DNA from: CAZNKU01 sp045654805
Lineage (GTDB): Bacteria; Bacillota; Clostridia; Monoglobales; Firm-18
NCBI GenBank assembly: GCA_045654805.1
Contig: JAZOOD010000010.1
Span: 1 to 64,000 of the forward strand
Length of the DNA: 64,000 bases
Reading direction: 5' to 3'
Part shown: piece by piece, positions 32,616 to 41,465 of the stretch
Layout of the letters: each line of letters starts with the position of its first letter
Numbering within the stretch: the stretch's first letter is position 1
The notes under the pieces: model-generated
Databases searched by the model: none
What the model was told of the DNA's origin: nothing
What the model saw: only the letters and a program-made list of their open reading frames with translations
Program-made: the position numbers and the translations under genes

Positions 32616-33212
32616 TTATTCAGCATCTGCAGCGGGAGCTTCTTCAGCAACCGGTGCTTCAACAGCAGCAGGAGCTTCTTCTGCGCCGCCGTCTTTCTGA
32701 GCAACCAAATCAGCAATTTCAACACCGTTTTCAACGATAGTGTTAAGCAATCTAACAAGACCGGAAACAGGTGACTGCAAGCTGCCCATCATCTTAGCGA
32801 TAAGAACTTCCTTAGATGGTGTTGAAGCCAATGTCTTAACCTCATCAAGGGAAATAACCTTACCTTCCATAAAACCTGATTTAAAAGATACGATATCGTG
32901 TTCCTTCACGAAATCTGAGAATACTTTAGCAGGAGCTACCATATCCTCTGTATGATAAGCAAGAGCTGTAGGACCGTGAAGAACTTCATCAAGACCTTCC
33001 AAGCCAACTTCCTTAGCGGCAAAACCAAGAAGTGAATTCTTAACTACGGTATATTTAACACCTGCAGCACGGAATTTGTTTCTAAGTACTGTATCTTCTT
33101 CAACAGTAAGACCGCGGTAGTCAACTATGACACCTGCAGCAGCACCCTTTAGTTCTTCAACCAAATTAGCAACAGCCTGTTTCTTGCTTTCCAATATTTT
33201 TGCACTTGGCAT
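32616..33212 (-). CDS. rplJ: 50S ribosomal protein L10
   Basis: The base of the ribosomal stalk, 198 aa. It has the conserved GVIVDYRGLTVEEDT and LLGFAAKEVGLEGL segments; an Ala- and Glu-rich tail (about 175-198) extends the usual 165-170 aa. It probably represses its own operon by binding the leader at 33244-33347. ATG at 33212 follows aaggagg. Confidence 0.98.
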   Translation of the reverse strand: MPSAKILESKKQAVANLVEELKGAAAGVIVDYRGLTVEEDTVLRNKFRAAGVKYTVVKNSLLGFAAKEVGLEGLDEVLHGPTALAYHTEDMVAPAKVFSDFVKEHDIVSFKSGFMEGKVISLDEVKTLASTPSKEVLIAKMMGSLQSPVSGLVRLLNTIVENGVEIADLVAQKDGGAEEAPAAVEAPVAEEAPAADAE

Positions 33213-33243
33213 TTAAACTTCCTCCTTTCAAGTGTTTTTAAAT

Positions 33244-33347
33244 AAAAAAGGTTCTTCGTCCATAGACACACGAAGAACCTGAATAAATCTAAATTAATTC
33301 GTTTATTCCTCGGCAGGACTTACTTTTACGCCTGAGTCTATGGAAAC
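33244..33347 (-). ncRNA. ribosomal protein L10 leader with attenuator
   Basis: On the minus strand the leader has CCATAGACTCAGGCG and CTGCCGAGGAA, typical of the Firmicute L10 leader. The segment CCATAGAC can pair with GTCTATGG, closing the L10-binding structure. A competing terminator (aggttcttcgt / acgaagaacct then TTTTTT) uses part of the same bases. Excess L10 should favour the terminator. Confidence 0.93.
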
Positions 33348-33354
33348 CTTTATT

Positions 33355-33383
33355 ATAATATCATACAAATAAAAATTTGTCAA
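33355..33383 (-). promoter_or_regulatory. promoter of rplJL
   Basis: TTGACA (33378-33383), 17-base spacer and TATTAT (33355-33360). It overlaps the space just after the rplA stop codon. Confidence 0.8.
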
Positions 33384-33389
33384 GATAAA

Positions 33390-34085
33390 TTATTCACCGA
33401 TTTTTGAAGCATTAACTTTAATGCCAGGGCCCATTGTTGATGTAACAACAACACTCTTTAGGTACTGACCTTTTGCAGCAGCAGGCTTAGCCTTAATAAC
33501 TGCATTCAAAAGTGTGTTAAAATTGTCTGTCAACTTTTCAACACCAAAAGATGCTTTACCGATAGGGCAATGAATAATGTTTGTTTTGTCAAGACGGTAT
33601 TCAATCTTACCTGACTTGATTTCACTGATTGCTTTAGCAACGTCCATTGTTACTGTACCAGCCTTAGGGTTAGGCATCAAACCTTTTGGACCCAATACTT
33701 TACCCAAACGACCTACAACACCCATCATATCAGGTGTAGCAACGATAACGTCGTAGTCAAACCAGTTGTCATTCTGAATTCTTGGAATAAGTTCCTCAGC
33801 ACCAACGAAATCTGCACCTGCCTGCTCAGCCTCAGTAGCCTTATCGCCCTTAGCAAATACAAGAACGCGAGCTGTTTTACCTGTACCGTGTGGAAGAACT
33901 ACCGCACCTCTAACCTGCTGGTCAGCATGACGGGAGTCAACACCCAAACGTATATGAGCCTCTACTGTTTCATCGAACTTAGCTTTAGCAGTCTTTGTAA
34001 TCAAATCCATAGCTTCAGCTGTGTCGTAAAGGCGTGCTTTCTCAATAAGCTTTACGCTGTCTTGATACTTTTTACCTCTTTTCAT
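33390..34085 (-). CDS. rplA: 50S ribosomal protein L1
   Basis: L1 forms the mobile stalk at the E site. The 231-aa protein has the ADQQVRGAVVLPHGTGK stretch and the signature region with GRLGKVLGPKGLMPNPKAGT (about 122-141). ATG at 34085 follows aaggagg. Follows rplK with a 70-base gap. Confidence 0.99.
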   Translation of the reverse strand: MKRGKKYQDSVKLIEKARLYDTAEAMDLITKTAKAKFDETVEAHIRLGVDSRHADQQVRGAVVLPHGTGKTARVLVFAKGDKATEAEQAGADFVGAEELIPRIQNDNWFDYDVIVATPDMMGVVGRLGKVLGPKGLMPNPKAGTVTMDVAKAISEIKSGKIEYRLDKTNIIHCPIGKASFGVEKLTDNFNTLLNAVIKAKPAAAKGQYLKSVVVTSTMGPGIKVNASKIGE

Positions 34086-34155
34086 TCTTTTACCTCCTTG
34101 TGGTCTAACGGGAAAACGTCCCCTCCCACTTAATTAATCACCAAAGTGATGTTGA

Positions 34156-34581
34156 TTACTCTTCTACTGTAACACCCATACTGCGAGCAGTACCTGCAAT
34201 CATAGACATAGCAGCTTCGATTGAAGCAGCATTAAGGTCAGGCATCTTCTGTTCAGCGATTGCCTGAAGGTCAGCCTTAGAAAGCTGAGCAACCTTTGTC
34301 TTGTTAGGAACGCCTGAAGCTTTTTCAATTTTACAAGCCTTCTTTATAAGAACAGCTGCCGGCGGAGTCTTAGTAATAAAAGTAAATGATCTGTCTGCAA
34401 AAACTGTGATTACAACAGGAATAATAAGACCTGCGTCTTTTGCTGTTTTTTCGTTAAACTGTTTGCAGAAATCCATAATGTTAACACCATGCTGACCTAG
34501 AGCAGGACCAACCGGTGGTGCAGGAGTAGCCTTACCCGCTGCGATTTGTAATTTAATGTAACCAGCTACCTTTTGAGCCAT
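34156..34581 (-). CDS. rplK: 50S ribosomal protein L11
   Basis: L11 (141 aa) binds the GTPase-associated region of 23S rRNA. It has the proline-rich start (ATPAPPVGPALGQHGVNIMD) and the C-terminal AMSMIAGTARSMGVTVE-like end. ATG at 34581 follows taggaggtg. Confidence 0.99.
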   Translation of the reverse strand: MAQKVAGYIKLQIAAGKATPAPPVGPALGQHGVNIMDFCKQFNEKTAKDAGLIIPVVITVFADRSFTFITKTPPAAVLIKKACKIEKASGVPNKTKVAQLSKADLQAIAEQKMPDLNAASIEAAMSMIAGTARSMGVTVEE

Positions 34582-34658
34582 AGTTTACACCTCCTAACAT
34601 ACTTAATGTGGTACAAACGGGACCAATTCCCTCCCACTATAACATCGCATAAGCGAAA

Positions 34659-35174
34659 TTATACAACCTCAACCTGATTGAACTCAAGTTCAACAGGAGT
34701 TTCTCTGCCAAACATTGACACAACAACACGAACTTTTTTCTTTTCCATACTGATTTCATCAACAATTCCGACAAAATCGGCAAGAGGACCGAATTTAATC
34801 TTAACGCTGTCACCCTCTGCATAGTTAAGAATAATCTGCTGCTGTTCAATGCCCATATTTTCAACCTCTTCATCAGTAAGAGGTACAGGCTTTGAGCCAG
34901 GACCAACAAAACCGGTAACACCGCGAGTATTACGCACTATGTACCAAGCCTCATCAGACATATTCATCTTTATAATAACGTAGCCGGGAAATTTTTTACG
35001 AGTAACAACTCTTTTTTCATCGTCTTTAATTTCCACAACTTCCTCCATAGGAATCTGTATATCCAGGATAGCATCTTCAATGCCGCGATTTTCTATGGTT
35101 TTTTCGATGTTAGCCTTAACCTTGTTCTCATAACCTGAATAGGTATGGACTACATACCATTTAGCCTTTGCCAT
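34659..35174 (-). CDS. nusG: transcription termination/antitermination factor NusG
   Basis: Couples RNA polymerase to ribosomes and pausing. The 171-aa protein has the NGN domain (KWYVVHTYSGYENKVKANIE, MSDEAWYIVRNTRGVTGFVG) and a C-terminal KOW domain (GDSVKIKFGPLADFVGIVDE). It lies 25 bases after secE, the usual partner. Confidence 0.98.
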   Translation of the reverse strand: MAKAKWYVVHTYSGYENKVKANIEKTIENRGIEDAILDIQIPMEEVVEIKDDEKRVVTRKKFPGYVIIKMNMSDEAWYIVRNTRGVTGFVGPGSKPVPLTDEEVENMGIEQQQIILNYAEGDSVKIKFGPLADFVGIVDEISMEKKKVRVVVSMFGRETPVELEFNQVEVV

Positions 35175-35199
35175 GTGCCATCACTTCCTATTCGTATTA

Positions 35200-35658
35200 T
35201 TATTCAGCGCTGTTAGTTTCAGTATTTGTACCTTCTGTATTCAAGCCGGATGCTTCTAACATTGCGTTAAGTCTTGCATCTACTTCTTCCTGAGTAAGTT
35301 CAGCCTTTGTTTCAATATCAAAGTACTTGCCTGATTCATCAACTGTTACGCCAACACCTGCAAGCATCTGTTCCATAGCAGCCTGATATTCTTCGGCAGA
35401 CATTTCTGTTGAATCACCTGCAGCACCGTCTACTGTTTGTTCAACAGCTTCGTCGCCCTGCAATTTTTCAATAACATTACCAAATGTAATACCAAATGCC
35501 GCATCCAGAATCCAGATAAAAGCACCTATAATCAATACACACACAATAACAATCAATGTGTTGTTTTTAACTTGTTTAAAGCTTGGCCATACAACTTTTT
35601 TAAGTTCACTCTTAACATCCTTAAAATAGTTAAGAATTTTGCTTTCCTTTTTAGCCAT
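35200..35658 (-). CDS. secE: preprotein translocase subunit SecE with acidic C-terminal extension
   Basis: A component of the SecYEG channel. The first 70 residues are a normal single-span SecE (DVKSELKKVVWPSFKQVKNN, then VIVCVLIIGAFIWILDAAF). A further 80 acidic residues follow (for example TEMSAEEYQAAMEQMLAGVG), making 152 aa where 60-75 is usual in Firmicutes. The extension would lie outside the membrane on the far side. Its role is unknown. Confidence 0.95.
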   Translation of the reverse strand: MAKKESKILNYFKDVKSELKKVVWPSFKQVKNNTLIVIVCVLIIGAFIWILDAAFGITFGNVIEKLQGDEAVEQTVDGAAGDSTEMSAEEYQAAMEQMLAGVGVTVDESGKYFDIETKAELTQEEVDARLNAMLEASGLNTEGTNTETNSAE

Positions 35659-35688
35659 TTTATCACTCCCTCTAGTTTTAGATAGAAA

Positions 35689-35838
35689 TTATTTTGTTTC
35701 CTTATGAAGAGTGTGCTTTCTGCAGAATCTGCAGTACTTGTTCATTTCAAGACGATCCGGATCGTTCTTCTTGTTCTTCATTGTATCATAGTTTCTCTGT
35801 TTGCATTCTGTGCATTCCAATGTAATTTTTACTCTCAT
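35689..35838 (-). CDS. rpmG: 50S ribosomal protein L33, zinc-binding type
   Basis: A 49-aa protein found by reading the minus strand: MRVKITLECTECKQRNYDTM at the start, CRFC and the HTLHKETK end. Two CxxC pairs bind zinc. ATG at 35838 follows gggagg. First gene of the secE-nusG-rplKA operon. Confidence 0.98.
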   Translation of the reverse strand: MRVKITLECTECKQRNYDTMKNKKNDPDRLEMNKYCRFCRKHTLHKETK

Positions 35839-35889
35839 ATTGTTAACCTCCCAATTATTATCTGCATAAAACCCGTAAAAAGGTACATC

Positions 35890-35919
35890 AAAAAAAGACC
35901 TATTTTCACGAGGTCCTTT
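35890..35919 (-). terminator. terminator of rsmG overlapping the rpmG promoter start site
   Basis: On the minus strand aaggacct pairs with aggtctt (one bulge) and is followed by TTTTTTT. The start site expected from the promoter at 35922-35950 falls inside the first arm. A read-through transcript would therefore fold the full hairpin, while the new transcript would not. Confidence 0.65.
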
Positions 35920-35921
35920 TA

Positions 35922-35950
35922 ACTATATCACAACATTAAAAATAAGTCAA
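35922..35950 (-). promoter_or_regulatory. promoter of rpmG-secE-nusG
   Basis: TTGACT (35945-35950), 17-base spacer and TATAGT (35922-35927) on the minus strand. Confidence 0.7.
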
Positions 35951-35980
35951 TAGTTTTTTTGAAAAATAGGACCAATTTTT

Positions 35981-36625
35981 TTACAATGTTCCAACCTTTT
36001 TCCCATTTCGGGGATATTTAGGATTGGTGTCTGCAATTTTTTCAATAATCACGATACTATGTGTAATTTCTTCGTCGGACAACGTATGGAGCTGTACCTC
36101 TTTAACCTGTCCCCCCAACAATTTAATAATGGGCTTTGCTTCTTCAAGTTCTGCCTCAATATCCTTGCCCTTCATTGCAAGCATATATCCTCCCTTTTTG
36201 ACAAGTGGCAGACAGTATTCTGCCAAAACCGACAGCCTTGCAACAGCCCTGCTTACAGCAACATCATATTTACCTCTGTACAACTTGTTCTTTCCTGCTT
36301 CTTCGGCACGTATATGGATACACTCCGTATCAAGACACAATTGCAAAGATACTTCCTTTAAAAAATTTATCCTTTTATTAAGACTATCCATTAATGTAAG
36401 CCTGACTGAACTGTTTTCAATTTTAATAGGTAATCCGGGGAAGCCTGCACCCGTTCCTACATCCACAATATGGTCCCCATCTTTTATATAACCGCTTTTA
36501 AGGCAGGTAATACTATCCTCAAAATGCTTTATTTTTATTTCCTCAGGTTGCGTTATTGCAGTGAGATTTATTTTTTCATTCCACTCCAATAACAAATTCA
36601 TATATTTTTCAAATTCCGGTTTCAA
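35981..36625 (-). CDS. rsmG: 16S rRNA (guanine-527-N7) methyltransferase
   Basis: Methylates G527 of 16S rRNA; loss causes low-level streptomycin resistance in other species. The 214-aa protein has the SAM-binding IVDVGTGAGFPGLPIKI and the MDSLNKRINFL motif. The frame is open to 36673, but the TTG at 36625 lies five bases behind gaggtga and gives the family's normal start (KPEFEKYMNLLLEWNEKINL). Last gene of the spoIID-spoIIQ group. Confidence 0.95.
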   Translation of the reverse strand: MKPEFEKYMNLLLEWNEKINLTAITQPEEIKIKHFEDSITCLKSGYIKDGDHIVDVGTGAGFPGLPIKIENSSVRLTLMDSLNKRINFLKEVSLQLCLDTECIHIRAEEAGKNKLYRGKYDVAVSRAVARLSVLAEYCLPLVKKGGYMLAMKGKDIEAELEEAKPIIKLLGGQVKEVQLHTLSDEEITHSIVIIEKIADTNPKYPRNGKKVGTL

Positions 36626-36675
36626 AAAAATCACCTCTGTGGTATTATAACACAAAGGTGAAAATATTTCCATAT

Positions 36676-37338
36676 TTATTTTATTAAATCAAGAGGATTT
36701 ATATATTTTTCATCTACTATTACCTCAAAATGCAAGTGTGGCTTTTGTGCAATTTCAAATGCACCCTTGTTACCCACTGTGCCTATCATCTGTCCCTTGT
36801 CCAGTATATCATCCTTTTCAACCACTGTTTTTTCAAGGTTTTTATATAAAGTAATCACACCGTCATCATGCTGTACCTTTACTACAACTCCATAGGTTTC
36901 ATCCTCATAAGCATCAATTACCACCCCTGCTGCAGCGGTATCCACCTCCGCCCCTATATCGGATGCTATATCAATGCCGTTATGAGTTCTCCAGTCCTGC
37001 ATAGTGTCATCCCATAAAAGTTCATCAATGGAAAATTTCTTTTGTAACTCTCCGGTAAGAGGCATAGTGTATTCTACCTCCTCCATTTTTTCCTCTGGTA
37101 TATTTTCACTGATTACAGGTGTACTTTCCACAATTTCCGGTTCAGTATATGGAATTTCGGAGGTCTCTGTCTCCGAAACCACGGCTATTTCCTCATACTC
37201 CTGCTCGTTTGTAGCAAGCTCCTTTGCATTTCTGTTAAATACTGCAGAAACCATAATGATAGCAATAGCGAATACCAACAAAGCTATAAAAAGCTTATTT
37301 CCTATTAACTTCACAACCGAACTATTCTTATTACTCAT
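36676..37338 (-). CDS. spoIIQ: SpoIIQ-like M23 peptidase-domain protein
   Basis: A 220-aa protein with one N-terminal membrane segment (LFIALLVFAIAIIMVSAVF), an acidic linker and a C-terminal LytM/M23 domain. It keeps the zinc ligands (HNGID and HLHFE), unlike Bacillus subtilis SpoIIQ but as in other Clostridia. With SpoIID next door it is most likely the forespore partner in the engulfment complex, although a cell-wall role elsewhere is possible. ATG follows taggaggt. Confidence 0.85.
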   Translation of the reverse strand: MSNKNSSVVKLIGNKLFIALLVFAIAIIMVSAVFNRNAKELATNEQEYEEIAVVSETETSEIPYTEPEIVESTPVISENIPEEKMEEVEYTMPLTGELQKKFSIDELLWDDTMQDWRTHNGIDIASDIGAEVDTAAAGVVIDAYEDETYGVVVKVQHDDGVITLYKNLEKTVVEKDDILDKGQMIGTVGNKGAFEIAQKPHLHFEVIVDEKYINPLDLIK

Positions 37339-37386
37339 AACATCTACCTCCTATGGCTATTATTTCCACAGAAGACATATTTATAC

Positions 37387-38358
37387 CTATTTTTTTATTT
37401 CAACACCGGTATAATACCATTTTAAAATATCCTTATATTCCTTCCCATTCCCTGCCATAATATTTGCACCGTGCTGGCTCATCCCCACACCGTGTCCGGA
37501 CCCGTGTACATTAAATGTAATTTTGTCATCCAGCATACTTATTTCAAAACAGGCGGATTTTAAGCCAAACAGTTTCCTTACCTGTGTCCCCCTAAGACAA
37601 ATATTGCCTATGTTTATTTCTTTTACTGAATTACCTTTCGTATATGAAATATCCCCAAGCCATCTGTTTCTGTCATCATCAAGATTAGCATCAGGAAATT
37701 CTGCATTTACTTTTTCCCTGAATTCATCACAACCTACCGTGACGGTTGTGTTATATCCCTTACGCTTATCCTCTCCTGGGCTTTCAACACTTACAAGATA
37801 TGGCAAGTCGGAACTCCATACATCTCCGCTGTTTTCAGTACGGCATCCCCCGCTTGATGCGTGAAATGAGGCAACAATGGGCTCATTTTCATACAATATA
37901 ATCTCACCCCTTGTTTCCTCAACACAACTGCATAACTTGTTATAATATTTATTCATCCACTCCTCTCCGTGGATTTCCAATAATTTTTCTTTGCTGTAAT
38001 AAGCACAGCAATGTGTTGAATCTGTACACACAATTGCATCTTTGTGCTCGTCAGGTGCAAGGGTGGGATTTTCGGTAAATTTTTTATACTTGTTATATAT
38101 GTAAGTTCTTGCGGCAACCGCCTGAGCCTTTATAGCCTCCTCGTGAAAGGAAGCAGGAACCTCTGCACTTACAACACATACTAAATATTCCTCAAAGTCT
38201 ACTTCTTTAATCCCGTTTTCTTCCTTAAAATACACCTTTATTTTTTCAGGCAATTCCAAAGTATATTCTTCAGTTCCCCGTTTATTTACGGAAAATATGG
38301 AGGAAATCAAAATTATTCCTGTAATTACACACAGATAAGTTAAAATTAGTTTTTTCAT
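37387..38358 (-). CDS. spoIID: stage II sporulation protein D
   Basis: A lytic transglycosylase that helps engulf the forespore. The 323-aa protein has an N-terminal anchor (LILTYLCVITGIILISSIF), the SpoIID catalytic segment with SAEVPASFHEEAIKAQAVAA and RTYIYNK, and the C-terminal GHGVGMSQHGANIMA. The start is taken at the ATG at 38358, behind ggggtgag, rather than 38391. The following SpoIIQ-like gene completes the pair. Confidence 0.93.
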   Translation of the reverse strand: MKKLILTYLCVITGIILISSIFSVNKRGTEEYTLELPEKIKVYFKEENGIKEVDFEEYLVCVVSAEVPASFHEEAIKAQAVAARTYIYNKYKKFTENPTLAPDEHKDAIVCTDSTHCCAYYSKEKLLEIHGEEWMNKYYNKLCSCVEETRGEIILYENEPIVASFHASSGGCRTENSGDVWSSDLPYLVSVESPGEDKRKGYNTTVTVGCDEFREKVNAEFPDANLDDDRNRWLGDISYTKGNSVKEINIGNICLRGTQVRKLFGLKSACFEISMLDDKITFNVHGSGHGVGMSQHGANIMAGNGKEYKDILKWYYTGVEIKK

Positions 38359-38427
38359 ACTCTCACCCCATATTACAGATATATTGGACAAGTCTGAATT
38401 TTAGAATAAAATGTTATATATTTGTAA

Positions 38428-38456
38428 TTGAATTTTTAAAATACATATGTTATACT
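38428..38456 (+). promoter_or_regulatory. promoter of the stalk-domain protein gene
   Basis: TTGAAT (38428-38433), 17-base spacer and TATACT (38451-38456), about 32 bases before the start codon. Confidence 0.7.
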
Positions 38457-38487
38457 TTAATATATTAAGAAAAAGGAAGTGATTGAC

Positions 38488-39483
38488 TTGATTAAAAAAA
38501 TTATAAGTGCAGCTTTGGTAATAATTATGGTTGCGTCAACATTGTGCATAAGTACAAATGCAGCAGGTGTTGCAGGTAATTATTATTACACAGACATAAA
38601 AAGTTATGTGAGAGGACAGTTGATAGATTCATATAACGTAGGAGGTAAAACTGTTATTTTGTGTGAGGCTTTACAGGATTACGGCTTTAATGTATATTGG
38701 GATGCCAATAACAGAACTCTTACCATCACCGACAGATATGGCAGTGCAATATCTAATGCGTCAGACAGTCTTTCAGGTGCAATCGGTGCGGTAGCAGGTA
38801 GCTACTACTATACTGATATCGTTACATATTTTAATGGTGTAAAAATGGAAAGCTATAACCTTGGGGGCAGAACAGTTATACCTGCAACAGCATTGAGAAA
38901 TCTTGGTTATGATGTAATATGGGATAATGCAAACCGCAGAGTTCTTATTGATACAGACACATCCAACTTTGTAGCAGGCACTGCGGAAATCAATAATGTT
39001 ACAATTAAGCCTAACCAGACATATCACGGAACAATAGCTATTACTGCAGATGCGGTTAACTTTAACGGTAACCGTCTTGTTACTTCACACGATTGTTATA
39101 TCGAAACATCTTTGGATAAGAAGATTTACGTTCCTTTCAGAGCATTTGCAGACTGCTTAGGTATTTCATACTCGTGGAACAGTGCAACATCTACTCTTAT
39201 AGTAAATGTTCCTGCCGACAAGATAATTGCTCCTAAGGAATCCAAGCTTAAGACAAACTACAAAAACTACGGCGTACTGGAATATGACATTAAAGACATT
39301 GTCCTTAATGTTGTAAACGGCACAAAAACACACAACAATGTAGATGCAGTGGTTTACGGAACAGAAGTTTTTGTTGAAGCACAGTCCCTTGCAACTGTTC
39401 TTGATTTCTTCTGTGTTAATCAGGTGGATTTCTATACAAAAACTATGATGTATCTTGTATATTCAGGGTTGTATCAGGGATAA
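38488..39483 (+). CDS. secreted protein with copper-amine-oxidase-N-like (stalk) repeats
   Basis: A 331-aa protein with a signal peptide (IKKIISAALVIIMVASTLCI, then STNA). Two similar N-terminal units follow (NYYYTDIKSYVRGQLIDSYN and SYYYTDIVTYFNGVKMESYN), and then a third unit with YVPFRAFADCLGISYSWNSA typical of stalk domains. Such domains occur in surface proteins of Clostridia; the function is unknown. The TTG at 38488 is nine bases from aaggaa and is preferred over GTG at 38479. It is transcribed alone. Confidence 0.85.
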   Translation: MIKKIISAALVIIMVASTLCISTNAAGVAGNYYYTDIKSYVRGQLIDSYNVGGKTVILCEALQDYGFNVYWDANNRTLTITDRYGSAISNASDSLSGAIGAVAGSYYYTDIVTYFNGVKMESYNLGGRTVIPATALRNLGYDVIWDNANRRVLIDTDTSNFVAGTAEINNVTIKPNQTYHGTIAITADAVNFNGNRLVTSHDCYIETSLDKKIYVPFRAFADCLGISYSWNSATSTLIVNVPADKIIAPKESKLKTNYKNYGVLEYDIKDIVLNVVNGTKTHNNVDAVVYGTEVFVEAQSLATVLDFFCVNQVDFYTKTMMYLVYSGLYQG

Positions 39484-39496
39484 TTTAAAAAGTCCA

Positions 39497-39546
39497 AAAG
39501 GCGTGTAGCAAAATAAGTTTCAATTTGCTGCACGCCCTTTTTTCTT
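39497..39546. terminator. two-way terminator between the stalk protein and the rluD-type gene
   Basis: Arms aaaaggcgtgtagcaaa and tttgctgcacgccctttt pair with single mismatches and are flanked by A- and T-runs, so it can serve the genes on both strands that converge here. Confidence 0.88.
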
Positions 39547-40453
39547 ATTCTTTTTCAGTTTTATTTAAAAATTTTTGAAATCTTTCAGGAATATCTGTTT
39601 CAAACTCCATATACTCTTTTTTTATCGGATGTATAAACCCCACGATTTTAGCATGTAAAAGTTGACCGCTCAAATTATATTTTTCTTTTTTAACGCCATA
39701 GGTTTTATCTCCCAATACAGGATGTCCCAAACTTGCCATATGCACACGTATCTGATGAGTACGTCCTGTTTCAAGCTTACATTCCACCAATGTATATTCT
39801 CTAAATCTTTTCAAAATCCTGTAATGTGTAACTGCATTTTTGGAATTTTTTTCAGTAATACACATTCTCTTTCTGTCGGTAGGGTGTCTGCCTATAGGGG
39901 CATCTACCGTACCTTCATCATTTTTAAAATTACCGTGAACTATGGCAATATACTTTCGGGTTAGTGAATGCTCCTTTATTTGTTGGGAAAGACCTATATG
40001 TGTAGCATCGTCTTTAGCAACTAACAAAAGTCCGCTTGTATCCTTATCTATACGATGTACAATGCCGGGACGTATCACACCGTTAATTCCGGAAAGAGAA
40101 TCCCCGCAATGATGCATAAGTGCATTTACCAACGTACCCTCATAATTCCCTGCGGCAGGATGAACAACCATATTCTGCGGCTTGTTTATAACAAGCATAT
40201 GCTCATCTTCATATACTATATCAAGTTCTATATCCTCTGCCTTAACGTCAAGTGGCTTGGCTTCAGGAACATTTACCTCAATATTTTGCCCGATTTTCAA
40301 CTTGTAATTGGACTTTACACATTTGCCGTCTACCAGAACATTTCCCCCGTCTATAAGTTTTTGAATATGTGAACGTGTAGTACCCTCAAGATGTGATGCA
40401 ATAAACTTGTCTATTCTGATATTTTCATCGGCAACGTAATTAAACCTTTCCAA
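39545..40453 (-). CDS. RluA/RluD-family 23S rRNA pseudouridine synthase
   Basis: Makes pseudouridine in rRNA (RluD type). The protein has an N-terminal S4 domain (RIDKFIASHLEGTTRSHIQK) and the catalytic motif HRIDKDTSGLLLVAK, and later ETGRTHQIRVHMASLGHPV. About 302 aa. The ATG at 40459 sits almost on top of aaggaag, so the TTG at 40453, eight bases further, is the likelier start. It overlaps the end of lspA. Confidence 0.92.
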   Translation of the reverse strand: MERFNYVADENIRIDKFIASHLEGTTRSHIQKLIDGGNVLVDGKCVKSNYKLKIGQNIEVNVPEAKPLDVKAEDIELDIVYEDEHMLVINKPQNMVVHPAAGNYEGTLVNALMHHCGDSLSGINGVIRPGIVHRIDKDTSGLLLVAKDDATHIGLSQQIKEHSLTRKYIAIVHGNFKNDEGTVDAPIGRHPTDRKRMCITEKNSKNAVTHYRILKRFREYTLVECKLETGRTHQIRVHMASLGHPVLGDKTYGVKKEKYNLSGQLLHAKIVGFIHPIKKEYMEFETDIPERFQKFLNKTEKE

Positions 40454-40931
40454 CTTCATCTTCCTTTTTGTCAAAAAATATAATGTATACGCAAAGCAAT
40501 ATTGCCCCAACAACTACAAAGCAATCAGCCACATTGAATATAGGGTAATTAATAATGCGGAAATCAAGAAAATCTATAACAAAACCATACATTATCCTGT
40601 CAACAACATTCCCGATTGCACCGCCTATAATCATACCAAAGCTGATTTTTTCAATTGATTTTTGTGGTTTTAGCTTGTGTATAATAAAACATATTAATAC
40701 TAAAATAACTGCACAAAGACCAATAAGCAAAGCCCTGTTACCTGCAAGAATACCAAAGGCCATACCCGTATTCCCGTGGTATGTAAGGTGGAATACATCT
40801 TCAATTACCGGCACAGTTTCACCAAATTTTTGAGGGTCGGGTAAATCAAGACCAAAGCAAAATTTTAATATCGAGAGCTTGCTGACTCTGTCCAATACAA
40901 GTGCAATTATTGCAGTAACCAAAATATACAT
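40440..40931 (-). CDS. lspA: lipoprotein signal peptidase (signal peptidase II)
   Basis: Cleaves the signal peptide of lipoproteins in the membrane. The 163-aa protein has four membrane segments and the catalytic aspartates in GGAIGNVVDRI and FNVADCFV. The frame is open further upstream, but the ATG at 40931 has agagg seven bases before it and gives the standard MYILVTAIIALVLDRVSK start. The 3' end overlaps the rluD-type gene. Confidence 0.96.
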   Translation of the reverse strand: MYILVTAIIALVLDRVSKLSILKFCFGLDLPDPQKFGETVPVIEDVFHLTYHGNTGMAFGILAGNRALLIGLCAVILVLICFIIHKLKPQKSIEKISFGMIIGGAIGNVVDRIMYGFVIDFLDFRIINYPIFNVADCFVVVGAILLCVYIIFFDKKEDEVGKV

Positions 40932-40948
40932 AAAAAAACCTCTCATAC

Positions 40949-40985
40949 AAACAAACGGCAAAGGAAGCGCACCTCCTATGCCGTT
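40949..40985 (-). terminator. terminator after the CD1247-type gene
   Basis: Arms aaacggca and tgccgttt pair (8 bp), with further pairing inside (aggagg / ttcctt), followed by GTTTGT. It lies 11 bases after the stop codon of the next gene upstream. Confidence 0.75.
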
Positions 40986-40995
40986 TAATTTTAAA

Positions 40996-41415
40996 TTATT
41001 CGCAATCTCCGCTACAGCAGGAACAATCCCCGTCGCAACTTAAATCAAGCTCGATTTCCTGATTGCAGTAAGGACAATTAAGCTCTGCTTCATCTTCCAA
41101 ATCCTCATAGGATATGAAAAATTCTTCATTACAAGTAGGGCATTTTACAGTAAATTCTTCATCTTCGTCGCATTCTTCCATAAAATAGCCATCATCGTCA
41201 TAATCCTCGTCATCGCCGTAAACAGCATCTTCAAGTTCAAACACCTTGTCATAAAGCTCGTCCTGTGCATCCTCCTGAGCCTCGATTTCATCAGAAATAC
41301 TGCCAAGAACATTTATAATTTCACTGAGCAACTTTCCTTCGGGTGTTTCACCGTTAATCTTAAGACCTTCGGCAAGCCCCTGTAAGTATGCAACCTTTTC
41401 AGAAATTAATGACAT
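40996..41415 (-). CDS. CD1247-type zinc-ribbon protein
   Basis: A 139-aa acidic protein. The N-terminal part (SEKVAYLQGLAEGLKINGET) matches the domain known as CD1247 N-terminal in Clostridia. The C-terminal part has a zinc ribbon (CPTC and CPYC) and ends in a cysteine-rich tail (CDGDCSCCSGDCE). The function is unknown. It lies after efp. Confidence 0.8.
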   Translation of the reverse strand: MSLISEKVAYLQGLAEGLKINGETPEGKLLSEIINVLGSISDEIEAQEDAQDELYDKVFELEDAVYGDDEDYDDDGYFMEECDEDEEFTVKCPTCNEEFFISYEDLEDEAELNCPYCNQEIELDLSCDGDCSCCSGDCE

Positions 41416-41465
41416 AAATATCCCTCCTTAAAAGTCTGAATATATTATTGCCAATCAGCAACAAA

